From Lachnospiraceae bacterium UBA4316 (GTDB taxonomy: Bacteria; Bacillota; Clostridia; Lachnospirales; Lachnospiraceae): DNA of 6,669 nucleotides. The translations under genes were made by a program, and so were the position numbers. This document shows, piece after piece, positions 1 through 5,620 of the stretch. The stretch spans positions 8,223 to 14,891 of the forward strand of contig DGUG01000004.1 of the NCBI GenBank assembly GCA_002394535.1, written 5' to 3'. The notes under the pieces were generated by a model. It was not told where the DNA came from. It did no database searches and saw only the letters and a program-made list of their open reading frames with translations. Within the stretch, counting starts at the first letter, position 1. Every line of letters begins with the position of its first letter.

Positions 1-689
1 GCGCTAGCACCAAGGTCGCCTATCTGCGATACTATTGCTCCTATTGCCGTAAGGGCGGTAAACGCTGCCACCGGGAATCCCGAAGATACATATCGGTTGA
101 TACAGTATCCGTACAGGGCACCGAAAATTGCCGGAAACACAACACCTCCCACAGCCCCTTCAATGGATTTCTTGGGCGAAAGAACGGGAGCCAGCTTGTG
201 CTTCCCCGTGAGCATTCCGGTAAGATATGCAAACACGTCGCAAAACCACGAGCTGAAGAAAATCAGCCATACAATATATATGCCTTCCGGTAAAGTCCGC
301 GTCATATAGATAAATGACAGCATAATGCTTACGTAGAAAAATCCGAAGAATGAAAACGCAATTTCACCCGCTTTATACTTCGGAAAAGTAAACACATATA
401 CCGCCATAAGTACAACAAGAGTAATGACCGGAACAAACATCATTGAAACCGCATCTATCGCCGGTATAAGCAGAAACACATAATACAGGACCGTTCCGCC
501 AAATCCGATTGCCGAGGGGATACTGACCTTCATGTCTCCGGCAATAACCCCGGTGGCGCGGTAAAACTCATACTGGCCGATAACGGATACACACATCAGA
601 AATAAACCGAGGTACGCACCCCCGAGCCAGGTGAATAACAGCATAACCACCGCAACGATTGCTCCGCTAAGTACCCTTGTCTTAAACAT
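1..689 (-). CDS. cdsA: Phosphatidate cytidylyltransferase (CDP-diglyceride synthetase), C-terminus beyond window
   Basis: This integral membrane enzyme makes CDP-diacylglycerol from CTP and phosphatidic acid, the precursor of the major phospholipids. The 229 visible residues form several hydrophobic segments (about 8-37, 56-78, 83-101, 110-128, 137-160, 180-199 and 206-222). Family hallmarks visible are SSWFCD at 146-151, GKHKLAPVLSPKKSIEG at 162-178 and IGDLGAS at 223-229; the Asp residues in these blocks match the conserved acidic positions. CdsA is usually about 260-280 residues, so roughly 35-50 are missing, including the C-terminal signature that normally reads like KD..K.IPGHGG..DR.D. 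The ATG overlaps the uppS stop by one base (TGATG), and the ribosome binding site AAGGAGG lies inside the last uppS codons, so translation is probably coupled. Gene identity is secure; only the 3' end is unseen. Confidence 0.95.
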   Translation of the reverse strand, partial: MFKTRVLSGAIVAVVMLLFTWLGGAYLGLFLMCVSVIGQYEFYRATGVIAGDMKVSIPSAIGFGGTVLYYVFLLIPAIDAVSMMFVPVITLVVLMAVYVFTFPKYKAGEIAFSFFGFFYVSIMLSFIYMTRTLPEGIYIVWLIFFSSWFCDVFAYLTGMLTGKHKLAPVLSPKKSIEGAVGGVVFPAIFGALYGYCINRYVSSGFPVAAFTALTAIGAIVSQIGDLGAS

Positions 690-1396
690 CACTCCTCCTT
701 AGAATGGCCGCCGTAGCGTCTGTCTCTTTTACTGTATGCCTCACAGGCCTTAATAAGCTCCTCTTTGGAAAAATCGGGCCAGTGAACATCCGTGAAGTAA
801 AACTCCGCGTATGCCAGCTGCCACAGCAGAAAATTGGACAGCCTCTGCTCTCCGCTTGTCCTGATCAGAAGATCAGGCGCAGGTATGCCCTTCGTATCCA
901 GATACTCCTCAAAAACATCTTCGGTAACCGGAGTATTAATCTTACTGTTTTTCACATCTTCTGCAATACGGTTGACGGCACGGATTATCTCATCACGGCT
1001 TCCGTAATTAATGGCAACCTGAAAATGAAGACCGGTATTGTTACGTGTTGCTTCTTCGAGAGCCGCAATGGATTCCTGCAGATCTTCCGCAAGTCCTGTC
1101 TTGTCACCTATGACTCTTACGCACATATTATTCTTCCTGGCCGTCTGCTGGCAGGTCTTCATATAATTGCGCAGCAGTTTCATAAGCTGGTCAACTTCAT
1201 CGGCAGGTCTTGACCAGTTCTCGGTGGAAAAAGCATACACCGTCAGATAATTGATACCCATATTGTACGCTTCTTCACATATAACCTCTACCGTCTTGGC
1301 TCCCTGAACATGGCCGTAATTTCTCGGCATACCTTTGGACTTGGCCCATCTTCCGTTTCCGTCAAGAATTATGGCCACATGATTCGGAACATTCAT
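689..1396 (-). CDS. uppS: Undecaprenyl diphosphate synthase (cis-prenyltransferase)
   Basis: This cytosolic enzyme adds isopentenyl units in cis to farnesyl diphosphate to make undecaprenyl diphosphate, the lipid carrier for peptidoglycan and other wall polymers. The 235-residue protein has the usual family length. Visible motifs are ILDGNGRWA at 10-18 with the catalytic Asp12, a GH pair at 28-29, AFSTENWSRP at 55-64, NYGSRDEI at 130-137, PDLLIRTSGEQRLSNF at 174-189, the substrate-site run WQLAYAEF at 192-199, and RRYGGH near the C-terminus. All key positions are intact. The ATG at 1396 is supported by AAGAGG six bases upstream. The gene follows frr after 46 bases, most of them occupied by a terminator-like hairpin, and overlaps cdsA by one base. 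The identification is very secure; the exact product chain length (C55) is assumed from the family. Confidence 0.97.
   Translation of the reverse strand: MNVPNHVAIILDGNGRWAKSKGMPRNYGHVQGAKTVEVICEEAYNMGINYLTVYAFSTENWSRPADEVDQLMKLLRNYMKTCQQTARKNNMCVRVIGDKTGLAEDLQESIAALEEATRNNTGLHFQVAINYGSRDEIIRAVNRIAEDVKNSKINTPVTEDVFEEYLDTKGIPAPDLLIRTSGEQRLSNFLLWQLAYAEFYFTDVHWPDFSKEELIKACEAYSKRDRRYGGHSKEE
692..700 (-). promoter_or_regulatory. Ribosome binding site of cdsA inside the uppS 3' end
   Basis: The bases AAGGAGGAG encode the last residues of UppS (Lys-Glu-Glu) and also serve as the Shine-Dalgarno sequence for cdsA. The gap from AAGGAGG to the ATG at 689 is short (4 bases). Together with the TGATG overlap this points to translational coupling. 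Confidence 0.8.
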
Positions 1397-1412
1397 AAAA
1401 TACCTCTTATAT

Positions 1413-1440
1413 AAAAAGGGTCACGACCTGTGACCCTTTT
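1413..1440 (-). terminator. Intrinsic-terminator-like hairpin between frr and uppS
   Basis: Read on the minus strand, AAAAGGGTCAC pairs perfectly with GTGACCCTTTT (11 bp) around the five-base loop AGGTC, and the transcript continues as UUUUUAUA. The left arm starts two bases after the frr stop codon, and the uppS start lies 17 bases beyond the U-tract. The shape is that of a Rho-independent terminator, but uppS and cdsA lie downstream without an evident promoter, so it probably works as a partial terminator, an attenuator, or a 3'-end stabilising or processing element. The structure is certain; its function is inferred. Confidence 0.75.
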
Positions 1441-1442
1441 AA

Positions 1443-1997
1443 CTAAACAGTCATTATGTCTTTCGACTTGCCGTCTATCATTGAGTCGATCTCTTTGATG
1501 AACTTATCGGTTGTCTTCTGAAGTTCATCCTCAAGATCCTTGACCTCGTCTTCGGAAATATCATCGGACTTGGATAATTTCTTGAATGCGTCGTTTCCGT
1601 CACGTCTTATGTTCCTTACGGCAACCTTGGCATCTTCACCCTTTTTCTTGATATCCTTGACAAGTTCTTTTCTTCTCTCCTCCGTAAGTTCGGGGAATAC
1701 AAGACGGATAACCGTTCCGTCATTCGTAGGATTAATACCTATGTCAGAAGCCTGAATGGCTTTCTCGATATCCTTAAGTATTCCCTTTTCCCAAGGCTGT
1801 ATCTGAATGACACGGGGATCCGGAACAGATACGTTACCGACCTGCTGTATAGGAGTGGGGGTTCCGTAGTAGTCGACACGAATCTTATCAAGTACATGCG
1901 GATTGGCACGTCCGGCCCGAACCGCAGCATACTCCGACTGAAGATGGTCTAACGTCTTTTGCATCTTGTCTGAATACTCTTTAACTTTTTCACTCAT
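1443..1997 (-). CDS. frr: Ribosome recycling factor
   Basis: RRF works with EF-G to split the post-termination ribosome so that subunits can be reused. The 184 residues match the usual length of about 185. The helical domain I is formed by the N-terminal helix (about 2-30) and the C-terminal helices (about 105-180), with the small beta domain II at about 31-104. Conserved blocks are VRAGRANPHVLD at 26-37, YYGTPTPIQQ at 43-52, IGINPTNDGTVIRL at 86-99, FPELTEERRKELVK at 101-114 and VRNIRRDGND at 127-136. The ATG at 1997 has AAGGAG eight bases upstream. It follows pyrH after 22 bases, the standard bacterial pairing, and a hairpin starts directly after its TAG stop. Nothing in the protein is unusual. 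Confidence 0.97.
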   Translation of the reverse strand: MSEKVKEYSDKMQKTLDHLQSEYAAVRAGRANPHVLDKIRVDYYGTPTPIQQVGNVSVPDPRVIQIQPWEKGILKDIEKAIQASDIGINPTNDGTVIRLVFPELTEERRKELVKDIKKKGEDAKVAVRNIRRDGNDAFKKLSKSDDISEDEVKDLEDELQKTTDKFIKEIDSMIDGKSKDIMTV

Positions 1998-2019
1998 AAT
2001 GTTTACTCCTTAATCACGG

Positions 2020-2715
2020 TTATACAGTTACCCGTGTTCCGTTAAATATTCCGTTTACGGTATTGACGATGCTGTCCTTTTCATTAAGGGAGAAAACATA
2101 CATCGGCATACGATTTTCCATCGCGAGGATGGACGCTGCAAGATCGACAACCTGCAGTTTCTTGTCAATAACCTCCTCAATGGATATAACATCATATCGT
2201 TTTGCGTCAGGATTTTTCACAGGATCGCTGTCATACACGCCATCCACCGCTTTGGCAAGAAGTATCGCTTCTGCATCAACTTCAACCGCACGAAGAACTA
2301 CTCCCGTATCGGTTGAAAAGTAGGGATGACCCGTTCCCCCTGCGAAGAATACAACCATGCCCTTCTCAAAGTACTTATTTGCCCGGTCCTTGGAAAAAAG
2401 CTTGGTGAACGAACCTATTTCAAAAGGAGTCAATATGTTGGTTTTCATCCCCTCCGAGCGGAATATCTCGGAAACATATATACAGTTCATCACCGTGGCC
2501 AGCATACCGATCTGATCTGCCTTGGTGCGATCGATCCGCTCACTGCTTCTGCCTCTCCAGAAATTCCCTCCGCCGATAACAATTCCTACCTGTGTTCCGG
2601 CATCAGTAATCTGTCTGACCTGGGCTGCAACCATACGAACCGTATCTTCGTCAAATCCGGTTTTCTTATCACCGGCAAGAGCTTCACCGGAAAGTTTGAG
2701 TAACACTCTCTTCAT
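2020..2715 (-). CDS. pyrH: Uridylate kinase (UMP kinase)
   Basis: This hexameric amino-acid-kinase-fold enzyme phosphorylates UMP to UDP with ATP, a step of pyrimidine nucleotide synthesis in the cytoplasm. The 231 residues are close to the usual 235-245. Visible motifs are LKLSGE at 6-11 (phosphate binding), VIGGGNFWRG at 46-55, RTKADQIGMLATVMN at 63-77 for UMP contacts, GTGHPYFSTDTG at 127-138, and LLAKAVDGVYDSDP at 152-165 for the nucleotide site. The usual GTGNPFF reads GTGHPYF here, with His in place of Asn; I recall this from Lachnospiraceae homologues, so I treat it as lineage-specific rather than damage. The ATG at 2715 is six bases after the bactofilin stop, with GGAAGG about ten bases upstream inside the end of the bactofilin gene. 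It is therefore co-transcribed with the bactofilin and probably partly translation-coupled. Confidence 0.97.
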   Translation of the reverse strand: MKRVLLKLSGEALAGDKKTGFDEDTVRMVAAQVRQITDAGTQVGIVIGGGNFWRGRSSERIDRTKADQIGMLATVMNCIYVSEIFRSEGMKTNILTPFEIGSFTKLFSKDRANKYFEKGMVVFFAGGTGHPYFSTDTGVVLRAVEVDAEAILLAKAVDGVYDSDPVKNPDAKRYDVISIEEVIDKKLQVVDLAASILAMENRMPMYVFSLNEKDSIVNTVNGIFNGTRVTV

Positions 2716-2721
2716 ATTATG

Positions 2722-3732
2722 TTAACCTTCCGTGAAGAAGCTTGAAGGGCTGACTTCCGCATAGCACTGAGAGCACAGACCTTCGATTGCGGCACCGTTG
2801 TTAATCTGAATCGATTTACTCTTAATATTACCCATAATGATGGATGTTGAGTCAAGTACAACGGGCCCCTTCACATCGATATCGCCCTTTACCGCACCTG
2901 CAATAACGGCGCTTGTTGCATTCATGTTTCCTTTGATAACTGAGCTCTGTCCAACCTTGATAGTTCCGTTTGAAATAACCTCACCGATTATTCTGGCTCC
3001 GTCGGCAAATATCTCATCAGCCTTGGAATCACCTTCTATATTACCTGTAATATTAAGCTTACCGGCAACAGTAACATTACCTTTAACCGTCCCCATTATA
3101 TCAAGGGAACCATTTGTTGTAATATCTCCGACAACCGTCATTCCGTTGGGGATCACACCGGTCTCGTTAACACCTTCCGCATATGAATTGATAGGTGCAG
3201 GGCGCTCCTGGTTCTGCGGGAAAATAGGCTCTGTAACCTGATTGGGAACAGGTGCCTTCGGCTCTTCCGCTGCAAAAATAGGTTCTACAACCTTCGGTGC
3301 TTCTGCCTTAGGTTTCTCGGGAGCAAAAATAGGCTCTACAACCCGGGCGGGTTCAGCCGCCTTGGGCTCTTCAGGAACTGATACAGGCTCCGCTGCAGGC
3401 TTAACCTCTTCGGTATATACAGGGATTTCAACAGGTGCAGCCGCTTCGGGAGCAGGTTCCGGAGCGGGTGCCGCCGGCTCACTCTCATTCACGGGAACGC
3501 TTACGCTCACTGAGGATACTTCGGGGGCGGCTTCAAACATAGGCTCAGTTGCTGCGGGAGTCGCATCATCCAACCCCTTGACAAGCTCAGCAAGGTCATC
3601 CTGTCCAATGGGTGCAGCCGATTCCGAAATGGTGTCAACCATCTGCGGGGCTGCAGAAGGTGCTGCTTCCTCCGGCATCAGTTCGTTGACCGCCTGTGAT
3701 AAATCGTCCTTAAAATCCTTGAAAAAACTCAT
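2722..3732 (-). CDS. Bactofilin (polymer-forming cytoskeletal protein) with long Pro/Ala-rich N-terminal region
   Basis: Bactofilins self-assemble, without nucleotide, into filaments or sheets on the membrane and help place cell-wall enzymes. From the ATG at 3732 the protein is 336 residues. A short amphipathic-looking start (MSFFKDFKDD) is followed by a Pro/Ala/Glu-rich, probably disordered region at about 20-195. The bactofilin domain spans about 196-325: short beta repeats with regularly spaced Gly and hydrophobic residues, such as VVGDITTNGSLDIMGTVKGN and IIGEVISNGTIKVG. The linker carries EPIF-type repeats, and the C-terminus has a CSQC pair at 320-323. The core domain has about the normal length; the N-terminal extension is unusually long. 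An in-frame GTG at 3750 would add six residues, but GGAGGA seven bases before the ATG favours the shorter form. The gene starts 14 bases after the deacetylase stop. Family confidence is high; partner and location are inferred. Confidence 0.92.
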   Translation of the reverse strand: MSFFKDFKDDLSQAVNELMPEEAAPSAAPQMVDTISESAAPIGQDDLAELVKGLDDATPAATEPMFEAAPEVSSVSVSVPVNESEPAAPAPEPAPEAAAPVEIPVYTEEVKPAAEPVSVPEEPKAAEPARVVEPIFAPEKPKAEAPKVVEPIFAAEEPKAPVPNQVTEPIFPQNQERPAPINSYAEGVNETGVIPNGMTVVGDITTNGSLDIMGTVKGNVTVAGKLNITGNIEGDSKADEIFADGARIIGEVISNGTIKVGQSSVIKGNMNATSAVIAGAVKGDIDVKGPVVLDSTSIIMGNIKSKSIQINNGAAIEGLCSQCYAEVSPSSFFTEG

Positions 3733-3738
3733 TTTTCG

Positions 3739-3744
3739 TCCTCC
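3739..3744 (-). promoter_or_regulatory. Ribosome binding site deciding the bactofilin start
   Basis: GGAGGA lies six bases before the ATG at 3732. This same sequence would be coding if the upstream GTG at 3750 were used, and that GTG has no comparable site at the right distance, so the ATG is preferred. Confidence 0.85.
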
Positions 3745-3746
3745 AT

Positions 3747-4685
3747 TCACTTTGACTTTGTATTTATATAGTGCTGAATCGTCATTGTAGTATCATCGAT
3801 AACGGCTATGGGAATATCACTCTCCTGCAGTGCCTCAATTATCTCGGGTAGTGCTTCAACCGTACTTGTTTTATTGGACAGGTCATGAAATAAAATCATA
3901 GCCTCTTCAAACTCACTAAGTTCGCTCAGAGAATTCTCAACTATTCTTTCTGCCGGAAGCATCGGATTGGTTGCATCCCCGGAAACAACATTCCAGTCAT
4001 AATACCTGATCCCACGCCTGTCCAGAACCTTAATGAATTCACTCATCGGAATCTTTGATACGCTGTTACTTGACCCGCCCGGAAAACGGTAAGCCACCGG
4101 CTCTGTTCCCGTAACCTCATACAGGAGCGAATACAGTCTGTCCAAATCTTCGGTAAACGCATCAACGGATGAGTATATTTCGCTGTATTTATGCGTATAG
4201 GAGTGAGCGCATAAAGCATGTCCTTCATCTACTATACGTTTATACATTTTACGAAGTTCGGCATTTTCGGTCCCGACAACAAAGAAATTGCCCTTAACCC
4301 CGTACTCATCAAGAATATCGAGAATCTTTTCCGTATTAGCGGACGGGCCGTCGTCAAAGGTAAGATATACCTTCCTCGGCCATGCTACTCTTGCATGCCC
4401 CTGCTGTGTCCCTTTCTCATATGCTCCTATATCAACAAGCGACAGTTCATTGCTTATGGCTCCGACTGCGCTGCCGAGTTCATCAACGGAAGATGTGACA
4501 GAACTGACTTCTTCAATAAGACTGTCCTGATTCATCGATATATGACCGATCTCCTCCTCCATCGCCTCGATCCGTCTGTTCTGTCGCATTACCATGCCAA
4601 ACAGGACGACGCACATTATCAGCGCAATGAGAAAGACCATATACGGGCCGAACAGAAGTATCTGTTTCAACCTTCTTACACGCAT
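3747..4685 (-). CDS. Membrane-anchored polysaccharide deacetylase (NodB/CE4 family)
   Basis: CE4 enzymes are metal-dependent deacetylases that remove N- or O-acetyl groups from glycans such as peptidoglycan or chitin-like polymers. The 312-residue protein has a basic N-terminus (RVRRLK), one membrane segment at about 11-33, a probable coiled coil at about 35-85, and an extracellular NodB domain at about 104-300. The motifs are intact: TFDDGPS at 109-115 (Asp111 as likely base, Asp112 as metal ligand), HSYTH at 161-165 (His161 and His165 as metal ligands), RFPGG at 200-204, DWN at 230-232 and LFHD at 265-268. The third motif is PGG where PgdA-type enzymes usually have PP.G. The ATG at 4685 has GGGGGA six bases upstream; another ATG at 4689 is in the wrong frame. 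It heads the operon behind a strong promoter and is followed after 14 bases by the bactofilin. A wall-glycan substrate is inferred, not shown. Confidence 0.92.
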   Translation of the reverse strand: MRVRRLKQILLFGPYMVFLIALIMCVVLFGMVMRQNRRIEAMEEEIGHISMNQDSLIEEVSSVTSSVDELGSAVGAISNELSLVDIGAYEKGTQQGHARVAWPRKVYLTFDDGPSANTEKILDILDEYGVKGNFFVVGTENAELRKMYKRIVDEGHALCAHSYTHKYSEIYSSVDAFTEDLDRLYSLLYEVTGTEPVAYRFPGGSSNSVSKIPMSEFIKVLDRRGIRYYDWNVVSGDATNPMLPAERIVENSLSELSEFEEAMILFHDLSNKTSTVEALPEIIEALQESDIPIAVIDDTTMTIQHYINTKSK

Positions 4686-4708
4686 ACATAATCCCCCATA
4701 TGTTAGAT

Positions 4709-4737
4709 ATTATAGAGTTTTTTATTGCCTCTTGCAA
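4709..4737 (-). promoter_or_regulatory. Sigma-A-type promoter for the deacetylase-bactofilin-pyrH-frr-uppS-cdsA operon
   Basis: On the minus strand TTGCAA (4737-4732) and a perfect TATAAT (4714-4709) are separated by 17 bases. The expected start of transcription is near 4702, leaving a leader of about 17 bases that just contains the ribosome binding site GGGGGA. No other promoter of this quality was seen before pyrH. A 12-bp palindrome (4737-4748) abuts the -35 box. Confidence 0.8.
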
Positions 4738-4801
4738 CAATATATTGTAGTTTTATAAAATTCACTATGTTATTTAATACAACATGGACCGTTTATGGCA
4801 C

Positions 4802-4830
4802 AAAAAAGGGAGACGCCTGTGCGTCTCCCT
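4802..4830 (-). terminator. Rho-independent terminator of the CAP-domain gene
   Basis: On the minus strand AGGGAGACGC pairs perfectly with GCGTCTCCCT (10 bp, GC-rich) around a four-base loop ACAG and is followed by a run of six U. It lies 15 bases past the CAP-gene stop codon and insulates that gene from the operon promoter at 4709-4737. Confidence 0.93.
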
Positions 4831-4845
4831 GCCAATTCTATATTA

Positions 4846-5418
4846 TCAATAGCCGTATTCCTGTGCCCAGTAGTTAGTTCCGTCATCATCCTGATAGATA
4901 GAGATAGCAACTCTCTGGAACTCATCGTAAAGAATGTTGTCTCTGTGTGTAGGGCTGTTCATCCATGCATCAACAGCATCTCCTGCTGTATCAAATCCGA
5001 AGGCAAGATTCTCACCACCCTGGATCTTACTGTTAACGGTGTACCACTGACGTCCATCGGGACGTGTATGTGAAAACTTAACCGAGCACTCCTTGGCTCT
5101 GACACTTGATACCGTCTCAAGGTTCTGATCCCACTTAAGACTGCTAAGACCTGCAGCGGCTCTCTGATCATTAACCTGATTGTATGCATCAAGTGCCTCT
5201 GAACGAAGTCCCGTATCGGAATCGGATGCGTTCGAAAGAGCGATCGCTTCGGAATCAAGATAAGCAACCTTCTCATTCTGGATATCAAGGGAAGCTCTGA
5301 AAGCGTCCTCCTCAAGTAATCCTACTTTGTTATCTCCGGCAAGTCCGAAATATGCTGCTGCCGAAACAACAAGCAGACCAAGGACAGCCAAACCTGCAAT
5401 CAATTTCCTATTCTTCAT
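4846..5418 (-). CDS. Secreted or membrane-anchored CAP (SCP/PR-1) domain protein
   Basis: CAP-domain proteins are extracellular; bacterial members are widespread but their activities are mostly unknown. The 190-residue protein begins with a basic stretch and a hydrophobic segment (about 5-27) that acts as signal peptide or membrane anchor; no lipobox Cys is present. A polar linker at about 28-72 precedes the CAP domain at about 74-190. Recognisable blocks are ALDAYNQVNDQRAAAGL at 75-91, LKWDQNL at 94-100, FSHTRPDG at 115-122, GENLAFG at 135-141, AWMNSPTHRDNIL at 151-163 and YWAQEYG at 183-189. The classical pocket of two His and two Glu is intact as His117, Glu136, His158 and Glu187. The ATG at 5418 has AGGAGG eight bases upstream. 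Its own promoter and strong terminator make it a single-gene unit. The molecular function cannot be named; a role in the envelope or outside the cell is inferred. Confidence 0.92.
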   Translation of the reverse strand: MKNRKLIAGLAVLGLLVVSAAAYFGLAGDNKVGLLEEDAFRASLDIQNEKVAYLDSEAIALSNASDSDTGLRSEALDAYNQVNDQRAAAGLSSLKWDQNLETVSSVRAKECSVKFSHTRPDGRQWYTVNSKIQGGENLAFGFDTAGDAVDAWMNSPTHRDNILYDEFQRVAISIYQDDDGTNYWAQEYGY

Positions 5419-5471
5419 AAAACTGACCTCCTAACTGTAAAACGGCTATACACATTCCTTCGGTTACTTAG

Positions 5472-5500
5472 ATTATGTCACATAATATCATCAAATGCAA
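5472..5500 (-). promoter_or_regulatory. Promoter of the CAP-domain gene with overlapping palindrome
   Basis: On the minus strand TTGCAT (5500-5495) and CATAAT (5477-5472) are 17 bases apart, giving a predicted transcript start near 5465 and a leader of about 47 bases before the CAP start. A 15-base palindrome, ATTATGT-G-ACATAAT (5472-5486), covers the -10 box and the adjacent spacer, where a repressor could block RNA polymerase. The -35 box matches the consensus poorly, so the assignment is moderate. Confidence 0.6.
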
Positions 5501-5602
5501 CACTTTTTTGAATAATTATTACATTTTAATTAATAAGTGACTAAAACCACCCTTGTAAAGGCATATTTTATCCCTTCACTATATAAGACGCTGCCGGAGT
5601 TC

Positions 5603-5620
5603 AAAAAGGTTCAGCCTTTT
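5603..5620 (-). terminator. Weak candidate terminator at the end of the 7-TM gene
   Basis: On the minus strand AAAAGG pairs with CCTTTT around the loop CTGAA, followed by one more U and then G. The stem overlaps the last codons and stop of the membrane-protein gene. With only six pairs, two of them GC, it is weak. I saw nothing better in the intergenic stretch 5501-5602, which is AT-rich and otherwise holds no recognisable feature. Confidence 0.3.

Noticed and set aside
41..232. Short minus-strand frame of 63 codons within the cdsA region
   Set aside because: It is an out-of-frame shadow of cdsA, whose own frame is open from 689 to the window edge and carries the conserved motifs.
704..1213. 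Plus-strand reading frame of 169 codons opposite uppS
   Set aside because: It has no recognisable domain and lies opposite a highly conserved enzyme. The same holds for plus-strand frames opposite pyrH, frr, the deacetylase, the CAP gene and the 7-TM gene.
1453..1481. Possible promoter for uppS inside the end of frr (ATGATA, 17 bases, CATAAT)
   Set aside because: The boxes lie in coding sequence for the frr C-terminus, the -35 match is only partial, and transcripts would still run into the hairpin at 1413-1440. Only a mapped start site would make it credible.
3733..3750. GTG start at 3750 for the bactofilin
   Set aside because: It would add MNGGRK, whose codons contain the GGAGGA site well placed for the ATG at 3732. 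No ribosome binding site is seen at the right distance before the GTG.
3242..3790. A long plus-strand reading frame rich in Gly, Ala and Ser
   Set aside because: It is the antisense of the Pro/Ala-rich bactofilin linker, whose codon bias keeps the opposite strand open. The minus-strand frame has the recognisable domain, ribosome binding site and operon spacing.
4740..4800. Small inverted repeat ATGTT...AACAT between the CAP terminator and the operon promoter
   Set aside because: Arms of five bases in AT-rich DNA are expected by chance, and there is no associated U-tract or conserved leader structure.
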